Below are positions 9,919 through 21,383 of a stretch of 64,000 nucleotides of DNA, piece after piece (the stretch's first letter is position 1; the number at the start of each line of letters is the position of its first letter). Made by a program: the position numbers and the translations under genes. Origin of the DNA: Labilithrix sp. (GTDB lineage Bacteria > Myxococcota > Polyangia > Polyangiales > Polyangiaceae); assembly GCA_028287035.1 (NCBI GenBank), contig JAQBQL010000111.1, forward strand, positions 18,688 through 82,687, in the 5' to 3' direction. The notes beneath the pieces were generated by a model. That model did no database searches and was not told the DNA's origin. It saw only the letters and a program-made list of their open reading frames with translations.

Positions 9919-10013
9919 CGTGATCGCGCCTCCTATGCCACACCACCCGCCCTCGCGCTACATGCGCACACGAGGAGCGCGCGTTTGAGACGAAGCTCCT
10001 TGCGCTCGCGCTT

Positions 10014-11774
10014 CTACCTCGTGATGTCGCGCACTTGCAGGACGATGACGTCCCACTTGCGGGTCACGTCGTTCTTGAACGCGACGAGCATCAGCACCAC
10101 GAGCACGCTCATCCCGAAGAGGCTGGAGAGCTCGCGCACCCGCAGGCTGACCGGCCGCCGCCGCACCCACTCGACGAGGAAGAGGAGGAGGTGGCCGCCG
10201 TCGAGCACCGGCACCGGCAGGAGGTTGAGGAGGCCGAGGTTCACGCTCGTCACCGCCATCGCCCACACGAAGTAGGTCGTGCCCTTCGCGCCGGCGTCCC
10301 CCGCGACGTCGTAGAGCGTGATCGGCCCGCTCACCGCGGCGATGCTCACGCGGCCCTGGAGGATGCGGAGGAAGCCGACCGCGATGAACGTGATGGCGTT
10401 CCGCGTCTCCAGCACGCCGCGCTTCACCGCGTAGACGAGGGGGTGCGGGTTCGGCACCATCTTGCTCGGCGCGCGCGGCATCCAGTGCGTGGTGCGGAAC
10501 ACGTAGCGCTCGTAGTGCTGGCCGAGCTCGTCGTTCCACGACTCCTGCCGCACCTGGAAGGTGCCGCTCATGCGCTCGCCGTCGCGGGTCCACACGAGCT
10601 CGTGCATCTTGGTCGGATCGCGGAGCAGCTGCCCCACCATCGTCGTGTCGTCGAGCGCGTGACCGCCGCGCCGATCGACCTTCCACATGCGCTGCGCAAC
10701 GCCGTCGAGGTGGGTGATGCGGTCACCGGCGCGAAGACCGGCGCGCCACTCGCTCGACCCCTCCGGCACGAACGCGACGTACATCTCCGAGCTCTCGATG
10801 CCGGAGCGCTCGATCATGTCCTTGATGCGGTAGTCGGGATCGTTGTCGCGCACCACGGCGCCCTCGGCGCGCGGGCGCGGCGACAGCGAGGCGATGCCGG
10901 TCTCGAGCACCGCGATGTCACACAGCCCGCCGAGCGAGCGGGGCGCCGACACGGGACGCACGTACGTGAGCACCACGTTGTCACCGCGGTTCTGCGACAG
11001 CACCTTCGCGAGATCCACGAAGGTATCGACCTTGCGCCCGTTGACCGCGGTGATGCGGTCGAAGGTGCGGAGCCCCGCGCGGAAGGCCGGCGAGTCGGTC
11101 CGCGAGATGCCGATGACCGGCGCGGCGTAGGTCGGGGCGATGCCGACGCGCCCGACGTGCTCGTAGAGCTCGAGCTCGCTCGGCTCGATCACCTCGGTCT
11201 CGTCGGCGGGGATGATCGACACCTCGGCGGGCTTGCCGTCGCGGTCGACGGTGACGCGCATCGGGACCCCGGCGCGCCGCGCGAACGCCTTCTGCACGTC
11301 GGGGAAGCTCGCGACCGGGTCACCGTCGATCGCGGTGATGGTGTCGCCGGGGAACAGCTTGCCGTCCGCGGGCTTGCCCGGGAAGACCGCGCCGACGGTC
11401 GGCGGGAGGAAGTCCTTGTCCTCGAGGTACACCGATGTGTAGAGCGCGAGCGGGAAAACGAGGTTCATCGCCGGGCCGGCGAGCACGATGACGACGCGCT
11501 TCCACAGGCCCTGCGCCTCGAACGTGCGGTGACGCTCCTCGGGGAGGATCGCGCTCTGCGCCTTGCCCTCCTCGAGCATCTTCACGAAGCCGCCGAACGG
11601 CAGGAGACCGATGCAGTACTCCGTCTCCTTGCCGCGGACCCTCAGGACCTTCGGGCCGAAGCCGATGGAAAACGTCAGCACCTTCACGCCGAACAGCTTC
11701 GCGAAAGCGAAGTGTCCGAACTCGTGAATGAAGATCAGGATGCTGATGAAGAGGACGAAGTAGAGAAGGTCCAA
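10014..11774 (-). CDS. rseP: RIP site-2 metalloprotease, RseP/M50 type, with three PDZ domains
   Basis: Intramembrane zinc protease that releases membrane-tethered anti-sigma factors or similar substrates. HEFGH at residues 17-21 lies in the first transmembrane helix, and the second active-site motif NLLPVPVLDGG is at about 517-527, followed by two C-terminal helices. At 586 residues it is well longer than the usual 350-450. Three PDZ-like units explain this: TVGAVFPGKPADGKLFPGD, VIGISRTDSPAFRAGLRTFD and YVAFVPEGSSEWRAGLRAGD. The start is TTG 11774; no later start would leave the HExxH helix intact. The gene stands alone, 77 bp from the end of purQ. Confidence 0.9.
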   Translation of the reverse strand: MDLLYFVLFISILIFIHEFGHFAFAKLFGVKVLTFSIGFGPKVLRVRGKETEYCIGLLPFGGFVKMLEEGKAQSAILPEERHRTFEAQGLWKRVVIVLAGPAMNLVFPLALYTSVYLEDKDFLPPTVGAVFPGKPADGKLFPGDTITAIDGDPVASFPDVQKAFARRAGVPMRVTVDRDGKPAEVSIIPADETEVIEPSELELYEHVGRVGIAPTYAAPVIGISRTDSPAFRAGLRTFDRITAVNGRKVDTFVDLAKVLSQNRGDNVVLTYVRPVSAPRSLGGLCDIAVLETGIASLSPRPRAEGAVVRDNDPDYRIKDMIERSGIESSEMYVAFVPEGSSEWRAGLRAGDRITHLDGVAQRMWKVDRRGGHALDDTTMVGQLLRDPTKMHELVWTRDGERMSGTFQVRQESWNDELGQHYERYVFRTTHWMPRAPSKMVPNPHPLVYAVKRGVLETRNAITFIAVGFLRILQGRVSIAAVSGPITLYDVAGDAGAKGTTYFVWAMAVTSVNLGLLNLLPVPVLDGGHLLLFLVEWVRRRPVSLRVRELSSLFGMSVLVVLMLVAFKNDVTRKWDVIVLQVRDITR

Positions 11775-11851
11775 ACGTCGAGCCCGGCCGGAAAGGCCAC
11801 GCTATGCCGGGCCACTCGCCGGCCGTCAAGCCGGGCGGCGGCGCTGGCGGG

Positions 11852-12559
11852 TCAGGCGGCCTGCGCCGGGCCGCGCGGAGCGATCGCGGAGCGGAACAGC
11901 GTGAGCCCGTCCGTACCGCCGAGGCACGCCTCGCTCATGCGCTCGGGATGGGGCATGAGCCCGAGCACGTTCTTGTGTGGGCCGCCGTAGATGCCGGCGA
12001 TGCCGAGCGCGGAGCCGTTCGGGTTGGCGGCCTCGGTTACCTCGCCATCGCTTGTAGAATACACGAGGGCGATGCGCCCCTCGCCTTCGAGCTCGGCGAG
12101 CGTCGCGGGCGACGCCTGGTACCGGCCCTCGCCGTGCGCGATCGGCAGCTCGAGCACGGACCCCACCGGCAGCCCGGCTCCGGTGAACGGGCCCTCGGCG
12201 GTCACCTTCACGTGGACGTTCCGGCAGTCGAAGCGCATCTGCACGTTCCGCGTGAGCGCGCCCGGGAGGAGCCCGCACTCGGTGAGGATCTGGAATCCGT
12301 TGCAGACGCCGATGACGAGCCCGCCCCGCGCCGCGTGGTCGGCGACCGCGCGCATGATCGGGCCGACCTTGGCGATGGCCCCGCAGCGGAGGTAGTCGCC
12401 GTAGCTGAACCCGCCCGGGATGGCGACGAGATCGGTGCCCGCCGGCAGCGCGGTCTCGGCGTGCCACACCGTCGTCACGGTCGCGCCGGCGAGGGTCAGC
12501 GTCCGCACCATCTCGGAGTCCGCGTTCAGGCCCGGGAAGACGATCACGGCAGCGCGCAT
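11852..12559 (-). CDS. purQ: Phosphoribosylformylglycinamidine synthase, glutaminase subunit
   Basis: Class-I glutamine amidotransferase subunit that supplies ammonia to PurL in the fourth step of purine synthesis. The 235-residue product has [10 protein letters not shown] at the N-terminus, [12 protein letters not shown], the nucleophile elbow GVCNGFQIL and the C-terminal His/Glu motif PHPERM. Length and motifs match stand-alone PurQ. ATG 12559 lies 88 bp from the divergent purL start, so the two subunits probably share a bidirectional control region. No purS is visible in the window. Confidence 0.95.
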   Translation of the reverse strand: MRAAVIVFPGLNADSEMVRTLTLAGATVTTVWHAETALPAGTDLVAIPGGFSYGDYLRCGAIAKVGPIMRAVADHAARGGLVIGVCNGFQILTECGLLPGALTRNVQMRFDCRNVHVKVTAEGPFTGAGLPVGSVLELPIAHGEGRYQASPATLAELEGEGRIALVYSTSDGEVTEAANPNGSALGIAGIYGGPHKNVLGLMPHPERMSEACLGGTDGLTLFRSAIAPRGPAQAA

Positions 12560-12647
12560 GCGCCGTCTCGTAGCACAGGTGACCGCCGCGGCGCACCCGC
12601 GCCCATGGACCCCGGCGCGCAGGCCGGCTAACGACAGCGTCGCCGCG

Positions 12648-15038
<2,391 letters not shown>

Positions 15039-15137
15039 GACGCGTAACGACGCGGACGCCGCGATTGTCACCATGGCGTGCGTTCGGCTGCCGCGTTCGC
15101 CCCCGGATGCGTGTTAGCCTCGAGGTCGGTCTTCGCG

Positions 15138-16385
15138 ATGGCCAAGTTCCAGTCGCCGCTGCTCGGCTACAACAACAACGTCCGGCACAAGAACCGGGTG
15201 TTCCACATCCAGACCGAGGATTCTGGCGTCAACCATCCTCACATCATCACGCACCTCTTCATGGATGGCGGTCGCATCCTCAAGAGCGTGAAGCAGTCCT
15301 ACGCCGAGCACGTCGGCCAGGAAGGGATGCAGGAGATCGTTCGCGGTCTCATGAAGGAGCAGCACAAGGCGATCTTCGTCGCCTTGCGCGACGGCCAGTT
15401 CGACGCGCTGCTCGAGGCCGGGACGACGCAGGTGAAGCCGGGCAGGACGGCCGGGAGCGCGCCCGCCTCGAAGAGCGAGCCCGCGGCGATTCCCGTTCCG
15501 CCCGCCTCGGACCCGGTCATCGTGCCGGCGCCGCCGAGCGTTCCGGACCTCGAGGCCGCGGCCGCGACGCACGCGGCGGGGATCGCTCCGACCGTGGCCG
15601 CGCTGCCGGCGGTGTCGGCGGCGAAGGCTCCGCCGGAGGAGGCGGAGGACGACGACGCTCCCACGCAGCAGCTCACGCCGATCACCGCCGCGCAGGCCGA
15701 GGCGGCGATCGCGGTGCGAGCCGCTCCGGCGCCGGACCTCGAGGAGACCCAGCCGTTCTCGGCGCTCGCGGCCGCCTCCGCCGACGGCCTCGCCGCCGGT
15801 CCTCCGTCGTCCCGCGGCGCGCCGCACGTGCCGGTCGTGCGCACGATGCCGCCGCCCCCGACGATCCGTGACTCCGGAGCCCCGACGAGCGGCACCGCGG
15901 GTGCTCCGCCGCCCGAGCTCACGCTCGACTTCCACACGCTCGACGCGCTCGACCGCGCCTCGCACGAGCCGGGGGCGACGAGCGCGGGGCCGTCGATCTT
16001 CCAGTCGAGCGATCTCCCGCCTCCGCCGAAGAACCTCTTCGCGAAGGAGCCGGGCACCGGCGGCGCGTACCGGGCCGTCGAGCCCGTGCCCGTCGCGCCG
16101 ACCGAAACGCGCGGCGCTCCGGAGCGTTCCGACCGCAACGATCCTCGGGAGGAGTCCGATGGCGCGATCACGCAGACGCCGGCCTCGCGCGCCGTCCGGC
16201 CCGCGGCGGGTCGGCCCGCCACCGAGGGCAGGTACGCGCCCGCGCGGCCTGCGGCGATCTTCGGAGCGACCCGCCGGCCGCCGCCGGCGTCGCTCTTCAG
16301 CGACGATCTCGTGAGCGACAAGTCCCTCGACGAGGTGATCCTCAGCTACCTCGCCGAGGACCTCGAGCCGCCGCCGCGCAAGTAG
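15138..16385 (+). CDS. Conserved hypothetical protein with Ala/Pro-rich C-terminal half
   Basis: I recognise the N-terminal 95 residues as a conserved deltaproteobacterial/myxobacterial family of unknown function (SPLLGYNNNVRHKNRVFHIQ, TEDSGVNHPHIITHLFMDGG, KEQHKAIFVALRDGQFD). From about residue 100 to 405 the 415-residue protein is a low-complexity Ala/Pro/acidic linker, ending in an acidic motif SLDEVILSYLAEDLEPPPRK. No signal peptide or membrane segment is visible. ATG 15138 opens directly at the conserved block; an upstream in-frame extension adds only unconserved sequence. It sits 99 bp downstream of purL and converges on the kinase gene. Function unknown. Confidence 0.75.
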   Translation: MAKFQSPLLGYNNNVRHKNRVFHIQTEDSGVNHPHIITHLFMDGGRILKSVKQSYAEHVGQEGMQEIVRGLMKEQHKAIFVALRDGQFDALLEAGTTQVKPGRTAGSAPASKSEPAAIPVPPASDPVIVPAPPSVPDLEAAAATHAAGIAPTVAALPAVSAAKAPPEEAEDDDAPTQQLTPITAAQAEAAIAVRAAPAPDLEETQPFSALAAASADGLAAGPPSSRGAPHVPVVRTMPPPPTIRDSGAPTSGTAGAPPPELTLDFHTLDALDRASHEPGATSAGPSIFQSSDLPPPPKNLFAKEPGTGGAYRAVEPVPVAPTETRGAPERSDRNDPREESDGAITQTPASRAVRPAAGRPATEGRYAPARPAAIFGATRRPPPASLFSDDLVSDKSLDEVILSYLAEDLEPPPRK

Positions 16386-16417
16386 CTGCGGGTGGCGCCT
16401 CCGGTCAGTCGCAGCTG
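16385..16417. terminator. Inverted repeat between convergent genes
   Basis: AGCTGCG (16385-16391) is the exact reverse complement of CGCAGCT (16411-16417), flanking a 19-base loop. It spans the 19-bp gap between the hypothetical gene and the kinase gene. No T-tract follows, so a termination role is tentative. Confidence 0.3.
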
Positions 16418-18315
16418 AGGACGAGGGGGACCTCGAACGCCGACTCGGCGCCGACCTCGCCCTTGCCCTGGAACGAGACGATCTTGCCGGACGTAACGCG
16501 CTTCACGCACGCGGCGACCGGCGGCGGGCACGCGGCGCAGTCGGCGGCCTGGAAGCCGCGCTCGGTAAACTGCAGATGGATGGCGACGTTGATCGGCGCC
16601 GCGGGGCGATCCTTCAGCTCCTGCGCGCAGCGCGACCACGCCGCGTAGGCCGAGGGGCTCACCTTCAGGTCGCTCGCGCTCGCCGGCCCCGCGCTGCTCG
16701 GGCTGCCGCCGGAAGACGTCTTGCAGGTCGCCGCGCTGAAGGCGGCCGGACCGCCGGGGACGAGCGGCGCGTCGGGAGCGACGGCGGCCGACGCGGAGGC
16801 GCTTGCCGGAGCCGCGGCGGAGGCGCTCTCCGCGCCCGAATCGGCGACGCCCGCGACCGTCTTCTTCGGGTCCTTCGGGTCCTTCGTGGCGGCCTTCGGG
16901 GCCTTCGGGTCGCGGCTCGCGGAAGCAGGCTCGGGAACGCGCGGCCCGGTGGCGGGCAGCTGGGGCGGCTGGGTCGCGACGCTCGACGAGCTGCCCGCGC
17001 TGGACGCGCTCGGGCCCGGCGAAGAGAGCGCCGACGGGACGGCCGACGGCGAGACGTCCGTCGCCGCGCCGCTGGCCCCGACCCGCGCCCGCACCTGCGG
17101 CACGATCACGACCGCCGCGCCGATGAGCGTCGCGACGACCGCGAGCCCCACGAGGAGGCCGGTGCGCGAGCCGCGCGGCGGCTCCTTCAGCTGGTCGCGC
17201 GCGGACTGCAGGACCACCTGGCTCGTCGACGCCATGCCTCCCGCGACGGTGGGCGCGCTCTCGATCGCCGAAGGCAGGCCGGCCGAGGCGCGGGTCACGC
17301 CGCTCAGGCTGACGACGCCGGAAGGTGCGCCGGCCGCTCCTGGCGCGAGCGCGGGATGCACGTCGCCGACGGGCACGGCAGGTCCGCCGAGCGCCTCGCG
17401 GACGGCGTTGCGCATGGCCCGGGCGGTCTGCCAGCGATCGTTGCGGTCCTTCTCGAGCGCCTTCATCGCGACGGCGGCGAGCCCCTCGTGCACCGCCGGA
17501 TAGTGCGTGGAGGGCGGCGGCGCGGGCTCGGTGATGTGCTTGAGGATCACGCTGAGCGCGGTGTCGCCCGTGAACGGCGTTCGACCGGTGAGCAGCTGGT
17601 ACAGGATGATCCCCATCGAGTAGAGGTCGGACCGCGCGTCGAGCTTCTCGCCGCGCGCCTGCTCGGGGGACATGTACTCGGGGGTGCCGACCACGAGGCC
17701 CTGCGTGGTCAGCTTCTGACCGGCGCGGCTTCCGTCCGACGGAGCGTCCTCGTCGCGATCGGTGATCTTGGCGATGCCGAAGTCGCACACCTTCACGAGG
17801 TACGCGTCGCGCTCCTCGTCGTTCTTGCCGCGCAGGATCATCAGGTTCTCGGGCTTGAGATCCCGGTGGATGACCCCCATCTCGTGGGCGACCGCGAGCG
17901 CGGCGAGCGCCTGCATCAGCACGTCGCCGATGTCCTCGTTCGAGATCGGCCAGTCCTCGTGGATGACGCCGTAGAGGTCGCGCCCCACGACGTACTCCAT
18001 GACGATGTAGAGGAGGCCGTCCGGCTCCTCGCCGAAGTCGAGCACGCGCATCGAGTTCGGGTGGTCGAGCCGGCTCGCCGCGCGGGCTTCACGGTGGAAG
18101 CGACCGACGAACTGCGGGTCGGCGGCCATCGTGCCGTGCATCACCTTCACTGCGACGTTCTTGTCGAGCGAGGCCTGCCGGGCGCGGTAGACGGCGCCCA
18201 TCGCGCCGCCGCCGAGGAACTTGTCGATCTGGTATTTTCCCGCGACGAGCCGTCCGATGAGCGCGGGATCGCCGCGGCTCGTGTCGGTCGAGGGCGGCGC
18301 CGGTGCCTGCGTCAT
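16405..18315 (-). CDS. Transmembrane Ser/Thr protein kinase
   Basis: Eukaryotic-type (PknB-like) kinase, 636 residues. Kinase domain about 23-290: glycine loop LGGGAMGAVYRAR, K57 in VAVKVM, HRDLKPEN at 150-157, DFG at 178-180, GTPEYMSPEQ activation segment, all intact. A linker leads to one transmembrane helix (about 385-410, GLLVGLAVVATLIGAAVVIV). The outer part is a Ser/Ala/Pro stretch with DPK repeats, then a domain of about 110 residues with paired cysteines (ADCAACPPPVAACVKR) resembling the AgmX/PglI C-terminal type. It probably senses an envelope signal and phosphorylates cytoplasmic proteins. ATG 18315. It lies 27 bp from the end of the DUF1343 gene on the same strand. Confidence 0.93.
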   Translation of the reverse strand: MTQAPAPPSTDTSRGDPALIGRLVAGKYQIDKFLGGGAMGAVYRARQASLDKNVAVKVMHGTMAADPQFVGRFHREARAASRLDHPNSMRVLDFGEEPDGLLYIVMEYVVGRDLYGVIHEDWPISNEDIGDVLMQALAALAVAHEMGVIHRDLKPENLMILRGKNDEERDAYLVKVCDFGIAKITDRDEDAPSDGSRAGQKLTTQGLVVGTPEYMSPEQARGEKLDARSDLYSMGIILYQLLTGRTPFTGDTALSVILKHITEPAPPPSTHYPAVHEGLAAVAMKALEKDRNDRWQTARAMRNAVREALGGPAVPVGDVHPALAPGAAGAPSGVVSLSGVTRASAGLPSAIESAPTVAGGMASTSQVVLQSARDQLKEPPRGSRTGLLVGLAVVATLIGAAVVIVPQVRARVGASGAATDVSPSAVPSALSSPGPSASSAGSSSSVATQPPQLPATGPRVPEPASASRDPKAPKAATKDPKDPKKTVAGVADSGAESASAAAPASASASAAVAPDAPLVPGGPAAFSAATCKTSSGGSPSSAGPASASDLKVSPSAYAAWSRCAQELKDRPAAPINVAIHLQFTERGFQAADCAACPPPVAACVKRVTSGKIVSFQGKGEVGAESAFEVPLVLSCD

Positions 18316-18342
18316 ACGGCTGCCAGGATACAGGCGGGGGCG

Positions 18343-19527
18343 TCAGATCGCGAGCGGCGGAACGAGCGCGGCGCGCGCTTCGGCGACGATCGCGCGCTCC
18401 GGCTCCCCCACGAGGGAGACCGCGTCCGCAACCGCGCGAGGCTCCTCGCCGGCGAGGATGCGCTCGCGTGTCTCAGCAGAGCCCGTGAGGAGATCGAACG
18501 CCGGGATGTCGTCGATGAACTCGTACCTCTCGGTACGGAAGCGCAGCTCGCCCGGATGATGGCGGTGAACGAGCGTGACGAGCGCGAGGTAGGTCGCATA
18601 CGGGCGGAAGTTCGCGGGCTCGGTCACGTGGATCTGCACGCCGCCGCACGTCTGCTTCGCATGCTTGTGGAAGGTCGGCTCGAACGAGATCGGCCGCGCG
18701 ACGAAGCCCGGGAGGCCCGTCGCCGCGAGACCGGCGGCGAGGCGGCGGCCGTCCACCCACGGCGCGCCGGTCAGCTCGAAGGGGCGCGTGGTGCCCCGGC
18801 CGTCGGAGAGGTTCGTGCCCTCGAGGAGGCACCCGCCGGGGTACACGAGCGCGGTCTCGTACGTCGGCATGTTCGGCGACGGCATGACGAACGGGCGGTC
18901 CCAGGCGCTCGCGTGAGCGGCGCGCTCGAGATCGCTGACGCCGAGCACCTGGACGAGCGCGGCGAACCCCTCCTTCCGCGCGCGCCAGGCGACGATCTCG
19001 CCGAGCGTGAGGCCGTGGCGAACCGGAACGTGCTCGAGACCGACGAACGAGAGGAAGCCCTCCTTCTGGAGCACGCCCTCGATCGCGCCGCCGAGCGGAT
19101 TGGGCCGATCGAGCACCAGCACGCGGACGCCGGCGTCGCGGCAGGCGCGCGCCACGAGCACCGCGGTCCACACGAACGTGTAGTAGCGAGAGCCCACGTC
19201 CTGGAGGTCGATGACGACGACGTCGAGGCCGGCGAGGTCGGCGGGGCGCGGCGAGAGGTCCTCGAACCGACCGCCGTAGAGGCTGACGATGCGCGTGCCG
19301 CCCTGCGTGGCCTCGTCGACGCCGATCATGTCCTGCGCCTGGCCCGCCCACCCGTGCTCGGGCCCGAACAGGACCGCGGGGACGATCCCGGCGGCCGCGA
19401 GCGCGTCGAGGACGTGCACGAGGCCGCGCGAGACGGACGCTGGATGCGCGAGGAGGCCGACCTTCTGCGAGGCGAGGCGCTGGAGGAGATCGGGGCGCGC
19501 GAGGAGACGATCGAGGCCGGTCTGCAC
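18343..19527 (-). CDS. DUF1343 / NamZ-like exo-beta-N-acetylmuramidase family protein
   Basis: Family members such as NamZ remove terminal N-acetylmuramic acid from peptidoglycan fragments. The 394-residue product keeps the family landmarks: KVGLLAHPASV, LFGPEHGWAGQAQDM, RIVSLYG, DVVVIDLQDVGSRYYTF, VLDRPNPLGG, NMPTYETALVYPG, NLSDGRGTTRPFE. It starts directly with the fold (GTG 19527) and shows no signal peptide, unlike many secreted members, so it may act on recycled muropeptides in the cytoplasm. It lies between two Ser/Thr kinase genes on the same strand, 39 bp after one and 27 bp before the other. Confidence 0.87.
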   Translation of the reverse strand: MQTGLDRLLARPDLLQRLASQKVGLLAHPASVSRGLVHVLDALAAAGIVPAVLFGPEHGWAGQAQDMIGVDEATQGGTRIVSLYGGRFEDLSPRPADLAGLDVVVIDLQDVGSRYYTFVWTAVLVARACRDAGVRVLVLDRPNPLGGAIEGVLQKEGFLSFVGLEHVPVRHGLTLGEIVAWRARKEGFAALVQVLGVSDLERAAHASAWDRPFVMPSPNMPTYETALVYPGGCLLEGTNLSDGRGTTRPFELTGAPWVDGRRLAAGLAATGLPGFVARPISFEPTFHKHAKQTCGGVQIHVTEPANFRPYATYLALVTLVHRHHPGELRFRTERYEFIDDIPAFDLLTGSAETRERILAGEEPRAVADAVSLVGEPERAIVAEARAALVPPLAI

Positions 19528-19566
19528 GGCGCGCGAGTCTAGCCGCGCAGGGCGCTCGCTCGCCCG

Positions 19567-21195
19567 CTATTCCGGCGCGCTGGGCTGCGCCGGTCCCATC
19601 GTGGGCAGCGGCTCTGCGGGAAAGTCGGGCGCGCTCCTCTCGGACGCCGCGGGCGCGGGGGCGGTCGGCACGGGGCCTCCGCCGCGGTCGAGCGTGTCTG
19701 CCCCGGCGTCGACGGGCGAACGGCCCGCCGCCTCGGGTCGGAGCGACGGGAGTGGCGACGAGGCGCTCGGCACCGGGAACACGGGCAGCGGAGGGACCTC
19801 GCGGGCGGGCGCCGCGGGGAGCGACGGCTGCCGGACCGTCGGCGCCGGCGGCGCGCTGGGCCTGGGCGACGGCAACGACGACGGCGACGGCGACAGCGAC
19901 GAGGACGGCGACGACGACGAGCTGCTCGCCGGCGCCGCGTGGCTCGCGCTGGTCGCGCTGCTCGCGCTGCTCGCGCTGCTCGAGGGCGCGGTCCCGGTCC
20001 GCGTGACCGTCGCCGCGGAGGCGCTGGTCACGGGCGCGCTCGACGAAGACGCGCTCGGCGAGTCGCCCGCCGCGTCGGTGCGGTCGCCGCCGCCGGTCCT
20101 GACGAGCGCGATCATCGCGAGCGCGGCGGCGCCCGCCACGAAGCCGGCGACCCACAGCATGGTGCGACGCTCCTTGGCGCGCGGCGCCTCGAGCGTCGAG
20201 GACAGCGTGGTGGTCGTCGCGCGCGCGAGCGGCGAGCTGCTGTCCGCGGAGGGCGGAACGACGATGTCCACCGTGCTCCGCAAGGACGACGGCGGGATGG
20301 CCGAGAAATCCTCGACGGAGTTGGGGCTCGACTCGGGGCCGAGGGCCTCCCCCAGCGCGGCCCGCACCAAGGCGTGCGCTGCGCTGCGCACGCTCTGGAA
20401 CCGATCGCCCGGAGCGCGCGCGCAGGCCCTCGCGAACCACTCGTCGAGCGTCGCAGGCAGCTCGGGCACCACCTGGGAGGGGCGCGGATCGGTCGTGTGG
20501 ATGGCGAGCGTCACCGCCCCCACCGTCGCGCCATCGAACGGACGCGTGCCGGTGAGCGCCTCGTAGACGACCACGCCGAGCGACCAGATGTCGGCGCGGT
20601 GGTCGACGCTCTCGCCCAGGATCTGCTCCGGGCTCATGTAATACGGCGTCCCGATGAGCTGACCGATGCCGGTCGCGAAGGGCGCGCGCTGCTCGTCCTT
20701 GGCGGTGCCGAAGTCGAGGAGCTTCACGTACGGCTCGTCCCCGTCGACGTCGCACAGGAACACGTTCTCGGGCTTCAGGTCGCGGTGCACGACCCCGACC
20801 CGGTGCGCCTTCGCGAGCGCCTTGCCGAGCTGCGCGAGGATGGGGCCGAGCTCGGTCGGCGTGAGGCGACCGCGCGCCAGGATGTGCGCGCCGAGGTCGC
20901 GCCCCTCGAGCAGCTCCATCACGATGAACGCGACGCCGCCGTCCGTGATCCCGGAGTCGAACACCTGGACGACGTGCGGGCTCTTCACGGCCGCCGCGAC
21001 CGCCGCCTCGCGCGCGAAGCGGGACGAAGCGTCGCCGTGCGCCTCGACGTCCTTCGACATCAGCTTCACGACCACCTGCATGCCGAGCGTCAGGTGGTCG
21101 GCGACCCAGACGGTCCCCATCCCTCCCTGCGCGAGCGGACGCACCAGCCTCACGGAGGCCGTCACGTAATCGCCGCTCGCAAGCTCCTCCGCCAT
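19567..21195 (-). CDS. Transmembrane Ser/Thr protein kinase with Ser-rich tail
   Basis: PknB-like kinase, 542 residues. Kinase domain about 12-275: LAQGGMGTVWVAD loop, K44 in VVVKLM, HRDLKPEN at 137-144, DFG at 161-163, GTPYYMSPEQ. A linker and one transmembrane helix (about 350-368, MLWVAGFVAGAAALAMIAL) lead to a tail of about 170 residues that is almost only Ser, Ala and Pro, with no folded sensor domain that I can see. Catalytic residues are complete. ATG 21195. It shares a 188-bp divergent upstream region with the NtrC-type regulator. Confidence 0.92.
   Translation of the reverse strand: MAEELASGDYVTASVRLVRPLAQGGMGTVWVADHLTLGMQVVVKLMSKDVEAHGDASSRFAREAAVAAAVKSPHVVQVFDSGITDGGVAFIVMELLEGRDLGAHILARGRLTPTELGPILAQLGKALAKAHRVGVVHRDLKPENVFLCDVDGDEPYVKLLDFGTAKDEQRAPFATGIGQLIGTPYYMSPEQILGESVDHRADIWSLGVVVYEALTGTRPFDGATVGAVTLAIHTTDPRPSQVVPELPATLDEWFARACARAPGDRFQSVRSAAHALVRAALGEALGPESSPNSVEDFSAIPPSSLRSTVDIVVPPSADSSSPLARATTTTLSSTLEAPRAKERRTMLWVAGFVAGAAALAMIALVRTGGGDRTDAAGDSPSASSSSAPVTSASAATVTRTGTAPSSSASSASSATSASHAAPASSSSSSPSSSLSPSPSSLPSPRPSAPPAPTVRQPSLPAAPAREVPPLPVFPVPSASSPLPSLRPEAAGRSPVDAGADTLDRGGGPVPTAPAPAASERSAPDFPAEPLPTMGPAQPSAPE
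19861..19990 (-). repeat. Low-complexity trinucleotide and 9-bp repeats in kinase tail
   Basis: On the plus strand this region is GAC/GGC-rich triplets (19867-19916) followed by about three copies of GCGCTGCTC (19957-19983). Read on the minus strand it encodes the Ser-rich extracytoplasmic tail. Such repeats can change length by slippage. Confidence 0.6.
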
Positions 21196-21383
21196 CTCGC
21201 GGGCGGGAGTTTACCGCGGTGCGCAAGAAGCGCCCGCGCGGCGTGTCTCCGCACGATGCAAAAGATGCGGTATGCTGAGGACCACCGCCGAGCAGATGCC
21301 AGAAGTCGCCACGATCGCGGCGGCTTTGGTCTGCAACTTGTTCATACGGGCCCTCCGGCTCGTGGCTCGACCGAGGGTCTCCC

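Noticed and set aside
16576..19542. A 988-codon plus-strand open frame across two minus-strand genes
   Set aside because: It runs antisense through the kinase and DUF1343 genes, has Arg/Ala-rich composition and no start context; a GC shadow.
21196..21383. A sigma-54 promoter or small gene ahead of the NtrC-type regulator
   Set aside because: No TGGC-N-TTGC pair is present and the open frame from 21272 simply continues as a shadow of the regulator gene.
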